DNA of 17,789 nt from Actinomycetes bacterium. Lineage in GTDB: Bacteria; Actinomycetota; Acidimicrobiia; Acidimicrobiales; Acidimicrobiaceae. This document shows, piece after piece, positions 1-6,888 of this stretch. Positions within the stretch are counted from its first letter, which is position 1; the number at the start of each line of letters is the position of its first letter. The notes under the pieces were generated by a model. The model was given only the letters and a program-made list of their open reading frames with translations. It was not told the DNA's origin and did not search any database. The position numbers and the translations under genes are program-made. The stretch is taken from NCBI GenBank assembly GCA_021819725.1, contig JAKAQR010000047.1, forward strand, positions 1-17,789, given 5' to 3'.

Positions 1-83
1 AACGTCGAGGTCAATACCCCGATTGCAATCCGATCCGTAAGACGTTCGCCATCTGACACTTTGACCTGACCGACTCTTGGCAT
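1..83 (-). CDS. Transposase N-terminus, IS4-type, partial (runs off left edge)
   Basis: Reading the minus strand from an ATG at 81-83 gives 27 codons beginning MPRVGQVKVSDGERLTDRIA and continuing IGVLTST to the window edge. The pattern of a basic start, an R-L-[ST]-D-[HR] segment and then [IL]-G-V-L-T is what I recall at the N-terminus of actinobacterial IS4-family transposases, where it precedes the FPPELVD segment that would lie just outside the window. Only the first 27 residues are visible, so the DDE catalytic residues cannot be checked and intactness is unknown. The element's terminal inverted repeat should lie somewhere in roughly 84-200, but I cannot pick it out without the other end. 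The family call rests on motif memory over a short stretch. Confidence 0.6.
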   Translation of the reverse strand, partial: MPRVGQVKVSDGERLTDRIAIGVLTST

Positions 84-340
84 GGACCGAGCTTAGCACA
101 CATGGACCTTAACTAAGTGGTATTGGGTCTAGGCGGGTCCTTTTTCGTGGCGAGAGCAGCTCGATCTCAATGCCATCGTGCGAGGCCATCGTGCGAGGCC
201 ATTTTGGTCTGCCTCCACCGGTTGCATGGATCCACGAACGCCTCCCTCGCCCAGCAGTACCACCTGGTCGCCGTGCCTCCGCTGACATCTGAACGAGGCA
301 GTGCGCTCTGGGGCATCGCTATCGGCACGATAGGTGATGG
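84..340. other. Spacer without a recognisable gene; contains a 13-bp tandem duplication
   Basis: No reading frame here looks like a protein. It should contain the end of the mobile element whose transposase starts at 83. A perfect 13-bp direct repeat, GCCATCGTGCGAG, occurs at 172-184 and 185-197, immediately adjacent. Two copies are too few to call a variable repeat. Confidence 0.5.
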
Positions 341-892
341 TTAGAACACGACCTCTTCAGCGACTGCGATCGAGTTCACCCGATCCGGGTACTCCAGCCA
401 CATCATGGTGTTATTGAGATCTTGGACAATATCCGCCGCCTCAATCCTGCGCTCCCCGTCGACCTCTGTCATGGTGGTATGAGCATCTTCAACGAGCGTC
501 ACGTCATATCCTCGATCAAGTGCGCCATACGCGGTCGCCCGAATGCACCAATTCGTCGCTGCGCCAGCGAGAATCAAGCGACTGGCACCGATCCTCGACA
601 ACTCCGTCTCAAGTTGCGTACCCTCGAATGCAGAGTTATACCTCTTATCGATCAGCACCTCGGAACTCGCGGGGACCAAACCGGGGACAAGCTGCCACTC
701 GGGGCTGCCAAGGACGAGATCCGCGCTGTTGTGTTGAACCCAAAGAATCGGCGCCTGTGCAGCTCTTGCCCGTTCGACCACACGGCCCACCTTCGCCACC
801 ACTCGCTGGGACTCCCAAGTACCATCCATCACCCCTACCTGGACATCGACTACCAGCACTGCCGCCTTGTTCCCTCGCCGAACCGTTGCCAT
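341..892 (-). CDS. Isochorismatase-like cysteine hydrolase
   Basis: 183 residues, the usual length for the isochorismatase-like (cysteine hydrolase) fold. The family triad is visible: Asp16 in AVLVVDVQ at the end of the first strand, Lys83 in LIDKRYNSAF, and Cys116 in AATNWCIRATAYGA. The family hydrolyses small amides or enol ethers (nicotinamide, carbamoyl sarcosine, isochorismate and similar), and the substrate cannot be told from the sequence. Short nucleophile-loop proteins like this are cytosolic and usually oligomeric. The ATG at 890-892 is chosen because a strong GGGGAGGG ribosome site sits 7-8 nt upstream. An in-frame extension up to 1033 exists but its extra residues do not resemble the family. 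The gene stands alone between long spacers, so context gives no pathway clue. Confidence 0.88.
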   Translation of the reverse strand: MATVRRGNKAAVLVVDVQVGVMDGTWESQRVVAKVGRVVERARAAQAPILWVQHNSADLVLGSPEWQLVPGLVPASSEVLIDKRYNSAFEGTQLETELSRIGASRLILAGAATNWCIRATAYGALDRGYDVTLVEDAHTTMTEVDGERRIEAADIVQDLNNTMMWLEYPDRVNSIAVAEEVVF

Positions 893-1268
893 CGCACATC
901 CCTCCCCACTCAACTGATCCCAACACCGGATATCCCTAAATCCTTGCGCAAGCCGGGCTCTGCGTTCGAAAGCTCTTCTCTCTCCCACCTGACAAAATAG
1001 TGAATCGACGAAGCCATACACCGTCCACCTCAACGAAGATGCCCAAATCGGTCCGCAAGAGCTGCCCCAGCCTTAGACTTGTTCGCAGGTTCCCATGCGT
1101 CGACACGGCTGCGCGCCTCACTTTGCTGGAGATCGAGAAGCTACGGATCTCAACCCCTCTCAACCTATCTCGGCGCCCGCAACTACCACGCTCTGTTCCT
1201 TCCCGCCCGTCATAGTGCTAGCCACCTTTGCCTACTCGATCCGCAAGACTGTCGCGTCAAAAGCCATC
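893..1268. other. Spacer without a recognisable gene
   Basis: About 375 bp upstream of the isochorismatase-like gene. Short frames are open on both strands but none has protein-like composition, a ribosome site or a family motif. It presumably holds the promoter of the gene starting at 892, but I see no convincing -35/-10 pair. Confidence 0.45.
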
Positions 1269-1298
1269 ACGCCTCAGGGGTATTCACCCCTGAGGCGT
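1269..1298 (-). terminator. Perfect 13-bp hairpin, probable terminator
   Basis: Arms at 1269-1281 and 1286-1298 are perfectly complementary (13 bp, GC-rich, loop ATTC). The hairpin lies 40 bp beyond the stop of the minus-strand gene 1339-1611. On the minus strand the 3' side reads GATGGCTTTTGACG, a short T run, so it could act as an intrinsic terminator for that gene. Direction and function are inferred. Confidence 0.6.
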
Positions 1299-1338
1299 TG
1301 ACAAAGTACGCACCCTACGATCACACCGAAGGGAAAAC

Positions 1339-1611
1339 CTAGCCCAGATTGTCCTTACTGTCCACCGATCGCATGCTCCCATCTGGCGTGTTTTGCACCT
1401 GTTCTGTGGTCACCGTATGACGGCGCCCGCTTGACAGACTCACCACAATTCCTAAAATCAAAGTAACGACTCCAACGATGAGCAAAATCAGGCCAACCTC
1501 AGTGATCGAAAATCCCGTCGTACTAGCGGTGACGGCGTACTTCATAATCGCTCCAGCTGCTGCTAATACGATTCCTAAAACAATTATTCCTGTACCAAAT
1601 GGACGGTTCAT
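1339..1611 (-). CDS. DUF6458-like two-TM membrane protein
   Basis: 90 residues. Two hydrophobic segments (about residues 6-24 and 38-60) are joined by a short loop containing KYAVTASTTGFSITEVG and followed by a charged tail with GRRHTVTTE. This order (GxxxLxxGxxLxFAV, then a polar loop, I-x-x-VGxILxxVG, then an arginine pair and a TVTxE-like stretch) resembles the small actinobacterial membrane family DUF6458, whose function is unknown. The ATG at 1609-1611 is chosen over one 20 codons upstream because GGAGG lies 9 nt before it and a TATAAT box lies about 20 nt before it; the longer form has no ribosome site. It is likely a monocistronic inner-membrane protein with its own promoter and a hairpin downstream at 1269-1298. 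Confidence 0.75.
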   Translation of the reverse strand: MNRPFGTGIIVLGIVLAAAGAIMKYAVTASTTGFSITEVGLILLIVGVVTLILGIVVSLSSGRRHTVTTEQVQNTPDGSMRSVDSKDNLG

Positions 1612-1632
1612 AGTTCTTTGCCTCCGTTGTTC

Positions 1633-1638
1633 ATTATA
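1633..1638 (-). promoter_or_regulatory. -10 box for the DUF6458-like gene
   Basis: A perfect TATAAT on the minus strand lies 21 nt before the ATG at 1611. Start of transcription just after it would leave a short leader carrying the GGAGG ribosome site. No good -35 hexamer is seen at 16-18 bp spacing. The position argues for the shorter start of the gene. Confidence 0.5.
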
Positions 1639-1671
1639 ACCATTTATTTCTTCCCTTGTGGGCAAAGCCAT

Positions 1672-2930
1672 TTATTCTGCACCAGAAGCACAAATAAGCT
1701 TCCCCCTACAACTCACGAGTGCACAAAACTACCTCCATCAAAGCTACGATAATCCTTCACCGCACATCGCCTACCTGCACTGTTGCAGAAAGTACGTCAG
1801 TGCCTTGGCAGAAAATCTGGCCATTGCTCGTGCCCACCTCTGGTAAAACGTACGGTGATCGACCAACGTTACACCGGCCGACCAATGATCGCGTAGTAGG
1901 CGAACTACCGCCAACTTATCCTTGCTAGAACCAACTACTTCCTTCGAGCCAGTCCGCCACTAAATCAAGCGGCTCCATGACCAGAATGCTCGACTACTAG
2001 TGGGCATCGAGCGTCCGTTGCGTTTCCAGATAAAGCACAAGAGGCAACCGGCAACCTACCACCAGTCATCTCAGCCGACACTACGGCGATCCAGATCACA
2101 CACTTACTCCTTTCGCTCGAACAGAGCCACAGGTGCAGCGCTAAAACAGCCGAGGAGGCTTTGCGGTGACCGCCTATTGTCCTAGCTCCCCCGTCTTTGC
2201 TACCACTATTGAGGCGACAGTAACGACATCCATACGATGGGTACTATCCGTGACACCCACCTTCCTTCAGCCCTTGACCCATGGTTTTGATCAACACCTC
2301 AAGGCTCTCGCGCCCTACAACCTGCTCGAAATTGGCTCGATGTGCACCCATCCGTCCACCGACTCCGGCGAAGGTGAACACTTCCAGACTCAACGCCGCG
2401 TCATCGTCTGCGCACGCGCTGGCCATGTGCGTGGCAGCGGTAGATCAATCCAGCGAAACGAGCCAGGCAACACGCGTGCACACTCTGGCCCACAAGGTCG
2501 TCACAGGAGTGCGACACCGCGTTGGGCAATACCCCTCGCTCTCACCATGGCAGCGACACGTCCACTGTCACCCCACTGAACCATTCGGCGCCATCGTGCA
2601 CACCTGTGAGGAGCCAAGCTGCCAAGGAGCCGGAACTGGCAAAGCTGAGGATAATCGCTCAGCATAGGAGGAAGCGCTCCTCGTGATCGAGTGACCTCCA
2701 CATCGCTTGTGTGTCGATGGACTCACCAGACGAGCGACTCTCATCGCTTCGCGCTCACGCGTGCTGCGCACCCGAACAGTCGACGAAGCCAGACACTGAA
2801 ACGGGGCGCGCCTTCCTGCCTGCTAAGCTCGCGCACCAACACCTCGATCAGCTGCTTGCTAGCGCATCCTTCAAGGCCAAGGCCCAATTGACAGGCCAGC
2901 CACGAACCATCCCGGATGACTCTCGCCGCT
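1672..2930. other. 1.26-kb stretch with no recognisable gene
   Basis: Frames of 60-137 codons are open on both strands (for example 2166-2579 and 2281-2667 on plus, 2244-2426 and 2501-2701 on minus). None has a ribosome site, a recognised motif, or the hydrophobic/charged patterning of a folded protein. No tRNA, rRNA or CRISPR-like repeat is visible. The minus-strand pieces around 2244-2700 sit in different frames and could be the debris of a decayed gene, but I could not identify the parent. Translated database search of 1672-2930 is the decisive test. Confidence 0.4.
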
Positions 2931-3650
2931 TCACCCCCGTCCGCGCACCACGCTGATCAATCCCCGGAGCGGCTGTCGTTGAACCCCCTGTTTGTCAAAG
3001 TTTGCCGGACCGAGCCATTGTTCGTAAACCGGTCGCAAGATCCGCCAATCGTCGTCAGTCAGTGCATACCAAGAGGTGTCCCGGTTGCGCCCCTTGACCA
3101 CCGTCGCCTGACGAAAAGTTCCCTCGTACGTGAAGCCGAGACGTTCGGCTGCATTCCGGGAGGGAATGTTTAACTCATCACACTTCCACTCATAGCGACG
3201 AAACCCGAGCTCGTCAAAGGCGGTGCGCATCATCAACACCATCGCCTCGGTAGCGGCCGTGGTGCCTTGCAAGCGTGAGCTAAAACACAGGTGTCCAACC
3301 TCGATGGTGCCCGCCAATGGATCGATACGCTGGTACGCGGCAACACCGCCAGCCTGTCCGGTTCCGTCGACGATAGCAAAAAACATCGGATCATCACGAC
3401 CGGCGACCTGTGTAACCCACTCACGATACGCCTCAGCGTCAGCGAAGGGACCATAGGGAAGATAGGTCCATCGACGGTCATCAAGATCTTCGGCGTTCGC
3501 CGTATAGAGCTCACGGCTATGCAGTTCGGCGTCGAGTGGCACCAGAGAACACCATCGTCCCCCCATGAGCTGCCCTGACGGAGTTCGGGCGGGGATCCAG
3601 TGATCAACGCGATCGCCTACCGGTTGGCCAAACTGATTGAGCTCACTCAC
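2931..3650 (-). CDS. GNAT acetyltransferase, RimJ/RimL-type
   Basis: 239 residues. The Acetyltransf_3-type GNAT fold is seen in TYLPYGPFADAEAYREWV (about 62-79), FFAIVDGTGQAGGVAAYQRIDP (90-111), the acetyl-CoA loop VGHLCFSSRLQGTTAATEA (118-136) and the C-terminal signature ELNIPSRNAAERLGFTYEG (159-177). RimJ/RimL relatives of this length acetylate N-terminal amines or small amino compounds; the substrate here is unknown. The start is a GTG at 3648-3650. No Shine-Dalgarno sequence precedes it, but TACACT ends 7 nt upstream, so a leaderless transcript is plausible. The C-terminal 30 residues after the GNAT core are unassigned. Cytosolic and apparently monocistronic. Confidence 0.88.
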   Translation of the reverse strand: MSELNQFGQPVGDRVDHWIPARTPSGQLMGGRWCSLVPLDAELHSRELYTANAEDLDDRRWTYLPYGPFADAEAYREWVTQVAGRDDPMFFAIVDGTGQAGGVAAYQRIDPLAGTIEVGHLCFSSRLQGTTAATEAMVLMMRTAFDELGFRRYEWKCDELNIPSRNAAERLGFTYEGTFRQATVVKGRNRDTSWYALTDDDWRILRPVYEQWLGPANFDKQGVQRQPLRGLISVVRGRG

Positions 3651-3870
3651 GGAGCTCAGTGTAGCAAGGTCCTGACGACAAGTTCATCTGGGAGGGCCCG
3701 CGTGCGCGGTGCCAGCAACGACAGGCCCGCACATTCGAGAACCGATCGATAGCGTGGTATAACACACGGACCTATCCGGATTTGCTGCGCCTCATCGCCA
3801 CACCCCAGGGCTACCTGGGCATAACGGTTCGTACTCACCCATGCCAGCACTCTGGGCAAGGTCAGAGACG

Positions 3871-4362
3871 CTAGCCCTCATGATCCGGAGCCCACACACC
3901 ACCGACGTGTTCGGCCAATAAGTGAAGCAACTGGGCCGGCTCCACGACGACCTCGGCCGTGCGTAGCTCCTCAACAGACCACCACTGAAACCCGAGCATG
4001 GTCGCCTGCTCTTCGTCGGTGAGCGCGGCTGGTTGAACAGCTGCATCTCCTACGCGCGCCACGAAAAAGGGCTCCTCTGCTACCAGTCGCGTCCCCGCCC
4101 AAAGGCTATTACGCTGCACTCGGACGACTGGACCAACGATACTATCCGTTGGTAGGCCAGTCTCCTCCGCCATCTCTCGGCGGGCAGCATCGATCTCCGA
4201 CTCGCCCTCCTCAACACCACCACCCGGAGGCTCCCAGAACGTTCTTCCATCGACGGGGTCACGCCAATGCAACAGGAGAACTCGCTCGAGACTATCAAGA
4301 CAGATAATACGCACCGCAGGCCTGACGACTGCTGGCACACCCTCTAAATCATCTGCCATCAT
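3871..4362 (-). CDS. Nudix hydrolase
   Basis: 163 residues with a full Nudix box G-x5-E-x7-REUxEExGU at residues 48-70: Gly48, Glu54, then REMAEETGL at 62-70, with the metal-binding glutamates Glu66 and Glu67. It is preceded by the usual FWEPPGGG turn and followed by SLWAGTRLVAEEPFFVARV, the substrate-side strands. Nudix enzymes cleave nucleoside diphosphates linked to another moiety, using Mg2+ or Mn2+; no specificity motif is recognisable. The ATG at 4360-4362 has GGGGAG 8 nt upstream; the second Met immediately after is an equal alternative. It lies in the same direction as the GNAT gene but 220 bp away, so co-transcription is uncertain. Confidence 0.92.
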   Translation of the reverse strand: MMADDLEGVPAVVRPAVRIICLDSLERVLLLHWRDPVDGRTFWEPPGGGVEEGESEIDAARREMAEETGLPTDSIVGPVVRVQRNSLWAGTRLVAEEPFFVARVGDAAVQPAALTDEEQATMLGFQWWSVEELRTAEVVVEPAQLLHLLAEHVGGVWAPDHEG

Positions 4363-4723
4363 GGTGCAGTCTCCCCTCGGTCACCAACGACTCCTTGGAC
4401 TCTTCTCATTCTGGCCCTCAACAAATCTCGTGCCCGTACACGCATGAAGACTAACGCGATCCGCTCTTGATCCGTCCAAGCAGCGAGCAACGGCGTCGAC
4501 AGCGCCGCACCCCTTCAGTAAGCCCGCCACCGCTCATCGCCGATGGATACCGACATCTGCTGCCCTTGGTCCGGCGACGGTGACGTTTGGACGACGACCT
4601 TTATCGCTAGCTCTCGGAGCAGAGCTCTGCTCACACAACATTGCGGCGAATAGGCATCTACTCGGGCACCGAGAACCCCTCTTCGCCGCCAGCGACTGAG
4701 CAAAGTGATCATGAGGCACTAAC
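4363..4723. other. Divergent intergenic region without a gene
   Basis: About 360 bp between the start of the minus-strand Nudix gene and the plus-strand esterase gene. It must hold both promoters, but I see no clear -35/-10 pair, no operator-like dyad and no small gene. Confidence 0.45.
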
Positions 4724-5758
4724 GTGAGGGGGATGGATCTCCAGTTACGCCCAGCCGACGCTGGCAAACTCAATGAACATGTCATCGAATCATTGGCCCT
4801 GCGTGCTAATCCACTGGGTGACCCTAGCGCGCGCCCATTGGTGGTCTATACGCCTCCAGGGTACGACGAAGATCCCGATCGACGATATCCAAGCATCTAT
4901 GTCATCCAGGGTTACACCGGCCAAGTGAGCATGTGGTGGAACCATAGCCCATTTGTACCCACCTACCCGAAGATGGTTGACGATCTCTTCGCCACCGGTG
5001 ACGTGCCCCATTGCCTCGTCGTCTATGTCGACGCTTGGACCATGTACGGAGGTTCCCAGTACGTTGACTCCATTGGAACCGGTCGCTATCACACCTATCT
5101 TTGTGACGATGTGGTGTCCTTCGTCGATACCCACTACCGCACCATCGACGACCCTGCCCATCGCGCCATTCAAGGTAAATCAAGTGGCGGCTTTGGGGCG
5201 ATGATCACACCAATGTTGCGACCCGATCGTTTTGGTGCTCTTGCATCCCATGCGGGTGATACGCTCTATGAACTCTGCTACGGAGCCAGCTTTGGCGATG
5301 CAGCACGGCTGCTTCGGAGTTGGGGAGGATCACCAGAACGATGGTGGGAGGACTTCTGTGCTAGACCCGCCTTTACGCATCCTGCCGACATGACCCTGCT
5401 TGGCCTCTACGGCGTGGCGGCTTGCTTCTCTCCCGATGCGAACGGGAAACCAATCCTCCCGTTTGACACCCGAAGCGGACGTATCATTGACGAAGTGTGG
5501 GAACGGTGGCTAGCATGGGATCCGGTTCGAATGGTCCGTAGCCACGCCGACGCTCTGAGAAGTCTGCGCGGGATCTGGATCGACGCTGGCAAGAGTGACG
5601 AGTACTATCTGGATCTGGGAGCACAAGCCTTTGTCGATGAACTTGCGGGTATTGGAATCAGCGACATCCATTTCGAGCTTTTTGACGGCAAACATGGGAA
5701 CATCAGTTACCGATACCCTCTATCCCTCGCCTTTCTTGCGCAACGGATCGCACCGTAG
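4724..5758 (+). CDS. Esterase-D/enterochelin-esterase-type alpha/beta hydrolase
   Basis: 344 residues, putative esterase family (PF00756-type). Visible are the strand RPLVVYTPPGYDEDPDRRYP (38-56), the oxyanion-side YVIQGYTG (59-66), the nucleophile elbow GKSSGGFGA with Ser153 at 151-159, the acid in IDAGKSDEYYLD (Asp292 the likeliest) and His324 in DGKHGNISYRYP. Members hydrolyse acyl esters such as S-formylglutathione-like thioesters, siderophore esters or feruloyl esters, or act as mycolyl-type acyltransferases; the substrate here is open. There is no signal peptide, so it is probably cytosolic. The GTG at 4724 is chosen because GAGG lies 7 nt upstream; an ATG nine bases later has its purine run touching the codon. 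Single gene flanked by spacers. Confidence 0.88.
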   Translation: MRGMDLQLRPADAGKLNEHVIESLALRANPLGDPSARPLVVYTPPGYDEDPDRRYPSIYVIQGYTGQVSMWWNHSPFVPTYPKMVDDLFATGDVPHCLVVYVDAWTMYGGSQYVDSIGTGRYHTYLCDDVVSFVDTHYRTIDDPAHRAIQGKSSGGFGAMITPMLRPDRFGALASHAGDTLYELCYGASFGDAARLLRSWGGSPERWWEDFCARPAFTHPADMTLLGLYGVAACFSPDANGKPILPFDTRSGRIIDEVWERWLAWDPVRMVRSHADALRSLRGIWIDAGKSDEYYLDLGAQAFVDELAGIGISDIHFELFDGKHGNISYRYPLSLAFLAQRIAP

Positions 5759-6283
5759 CTCGTTGGCGGCCCCACGATAACCAGCCTCACCCGATCCTCG
5801 CATCGCTTGTGTACGCTTTGCACACCAGACGCTGCTCGCGATGCACGACCTAAGCGCCCCACTCGCCTGTCGCTTGAAAAACTCACGGCTCCCGGTTCTA
5901 TCTCCTCCTTCCCTCGACGGGGAACCTAACCGGCACAGATTCACGCTCGATCACCTCCATTGCTACCCGCCCCCGCGTGAGGATATCGCCGCCGACCGGA
6001 GGGTAACGTCGTCTCGCCGCCATCTGCTGCCCCTCTAGCTCCAGCCAGAATCCAGTCGATCCGAGAAGAGAGACGGATCAGGGGCTGATGAGCGAGGTGT
6101 TAGCACGCCCGCGCGCATCGGTCATCATGGGTAACCGCTAATCGATGCGCAACCCAGTGATCCAACCGCTGACCCAGAGGACGCCAGTCCTCATCGAGGA
6201 TGAGGCTCACGAGAGGGGAGACTCAGTGGTGCAACGATCGGCACAGGAGCGCTGTGACCCCTACCTGGTGAAGAACCAGAACC
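5759..6283. other. 525-bp convergent spacer without a gene
   Basis: It lies between the stop codons of the plus-strand esterase and the minus-strand four-TM gene. No protein-like frame is seen. Small inverted repeats are present: GATCCG/CGGATC at 6058-6063/6074-6079 and GCGCATCG/CGATGCGC at 6113-6120/6143-6150. Neither has an adjacent T run, so I do not call a terminator or an RNA. Confidence 0.4.
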
Positions 6284-6718
6284 TCATCCCCTACGCCCAA
6301 CGGGCGCCAGTAACCAGCCCATGAGGGCGAGCACAAGAGTTCCGACCGCCTCGATCACCAGTGACTCCACCGCATAGGGAGCACTCAACGCATCGCGAAA
6401 ACCAAACAGACCCACCTCGACGCTAGCGAAAAGAGCCGCTATGGTGCCCCCCAAGAAAAGGCTCGCAACGAGGTACACCCACCGGCGAGGTCGCACCAAT
6501 ACCATGATCGCCAATACCAATGCGAGCACGCCCTGAACGACAAAGAGTGGGCCGATCGTGGGGACATGTCGGTACCCGGTTAACCAAAGATGCACGTGCA
6601 CCAGCCCCGAGAGCACGAGCGCGCTCGCACCGACGATCGCCCCTAACCAATAGGAGCGTCGAGGTAGTGAACGGCGACGGACTTCTCCGGATTGCCCCTC
6701 ACTCGGCTGGGTCTTCAT
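6284..6718 (-). CDS. Small four-TM membrane protein of unknown function
   Basis: 144 residues. A basic N-terminus (VRRRSLPRRS) is followed by four hydrophobic segments at about 24-44, 54-75, 80-100 and 118-138. The first loop reads VHVHLWLTGYRHVPTIGPLF and the second PRRW, an arrangement common in small unassigned actinobacterial membrane proteins. Function unknown. The ATG at 6716-6718 has a perfect GGAGG 5 nt upstream; a TTG four codons earlier is less likely. It lies on the same strand as dabA, 170 bp downstream of its stop, so read-through from the dab operon is possible but not shown. Two His residues (41 and 43) sit at the end of TM1 and could bind metal or heme, which is speculative. 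Confidence 0.72.
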   Translation of the reverse strand: MKTQPSEGQSGEVRRRSLPRRSYWLGAIVGASALVLSGLVHVHLWLTGYRHVPTIGPLFVVQGVLALVLAIMVLVRPRRWVYLVASLFLGGTIAALFASVEVGLFGFRDALSAPYAVESLVIEAVGTLVLALMGWLLAPVGRRG

Positions 6719-6811
6719 GGTATCCTCCAAGGAAATCGTTCACTGAGTTCTACGTCACCGCAAGCCCAAACAGATGGGCCGAACGACCAAATAGACTCGA
6801 CCACGATCAGC

Positions 6812-6829
6812 GATCGACTCGGGTCGATC
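6812..6829. repeat. 7-bp hairpin between dabA and the four-TM gene
   Basis: GATCGAC at 6812-6818 and GTCGATC at 6823-6829 form a perfect 7-bp stem with the loop TCGG. It lies about 60 bp after the dabA stop. There is no T run on either side, so it is at best a weak attenuator or mRNA 3'-end stabiliser. Confidence 0.3.
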
Positions 6830-6888
6830 CCCAGCACCAAGCCGCGACGGGAGACCCGCAACATCTAGCTCAGGTGGGGCAAGCGCTG

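Noticed and set aside
172..197. Two tandem 13-bp copies as a possible CRISPR or iteron array
   Set aside because: Only two abutting copies with no spacers; no further copies in the window.
117..344. Plus-strand 75-codon frame near the left edge
   Set aside because: No ribosome site, no motif, low-complexity Arg/Ala/Ser composition, and it overlaps the end of the well-supported isochorismatase-like gene on the other strand.
422..1000. 192-codon plus-strand frame
   Set aside because: Antisense to the isochorismatase-like gene; no start signal or family match.
2244..2701. Minus-strand frames as a pseudogene of a transposase or enzyme
   Set aside because: I could not match either fragment to any family, so calling a specific pseudogene would be invention; the region is listed as unassigned.
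6058..6150. Small inverted repeats in the 5759-6283 spacer as a possible structured RNA
   Set aside because: Arms of 6-8 bp with long or AG-rich loops, no T run and no promoter; not enough to support an RNA call.
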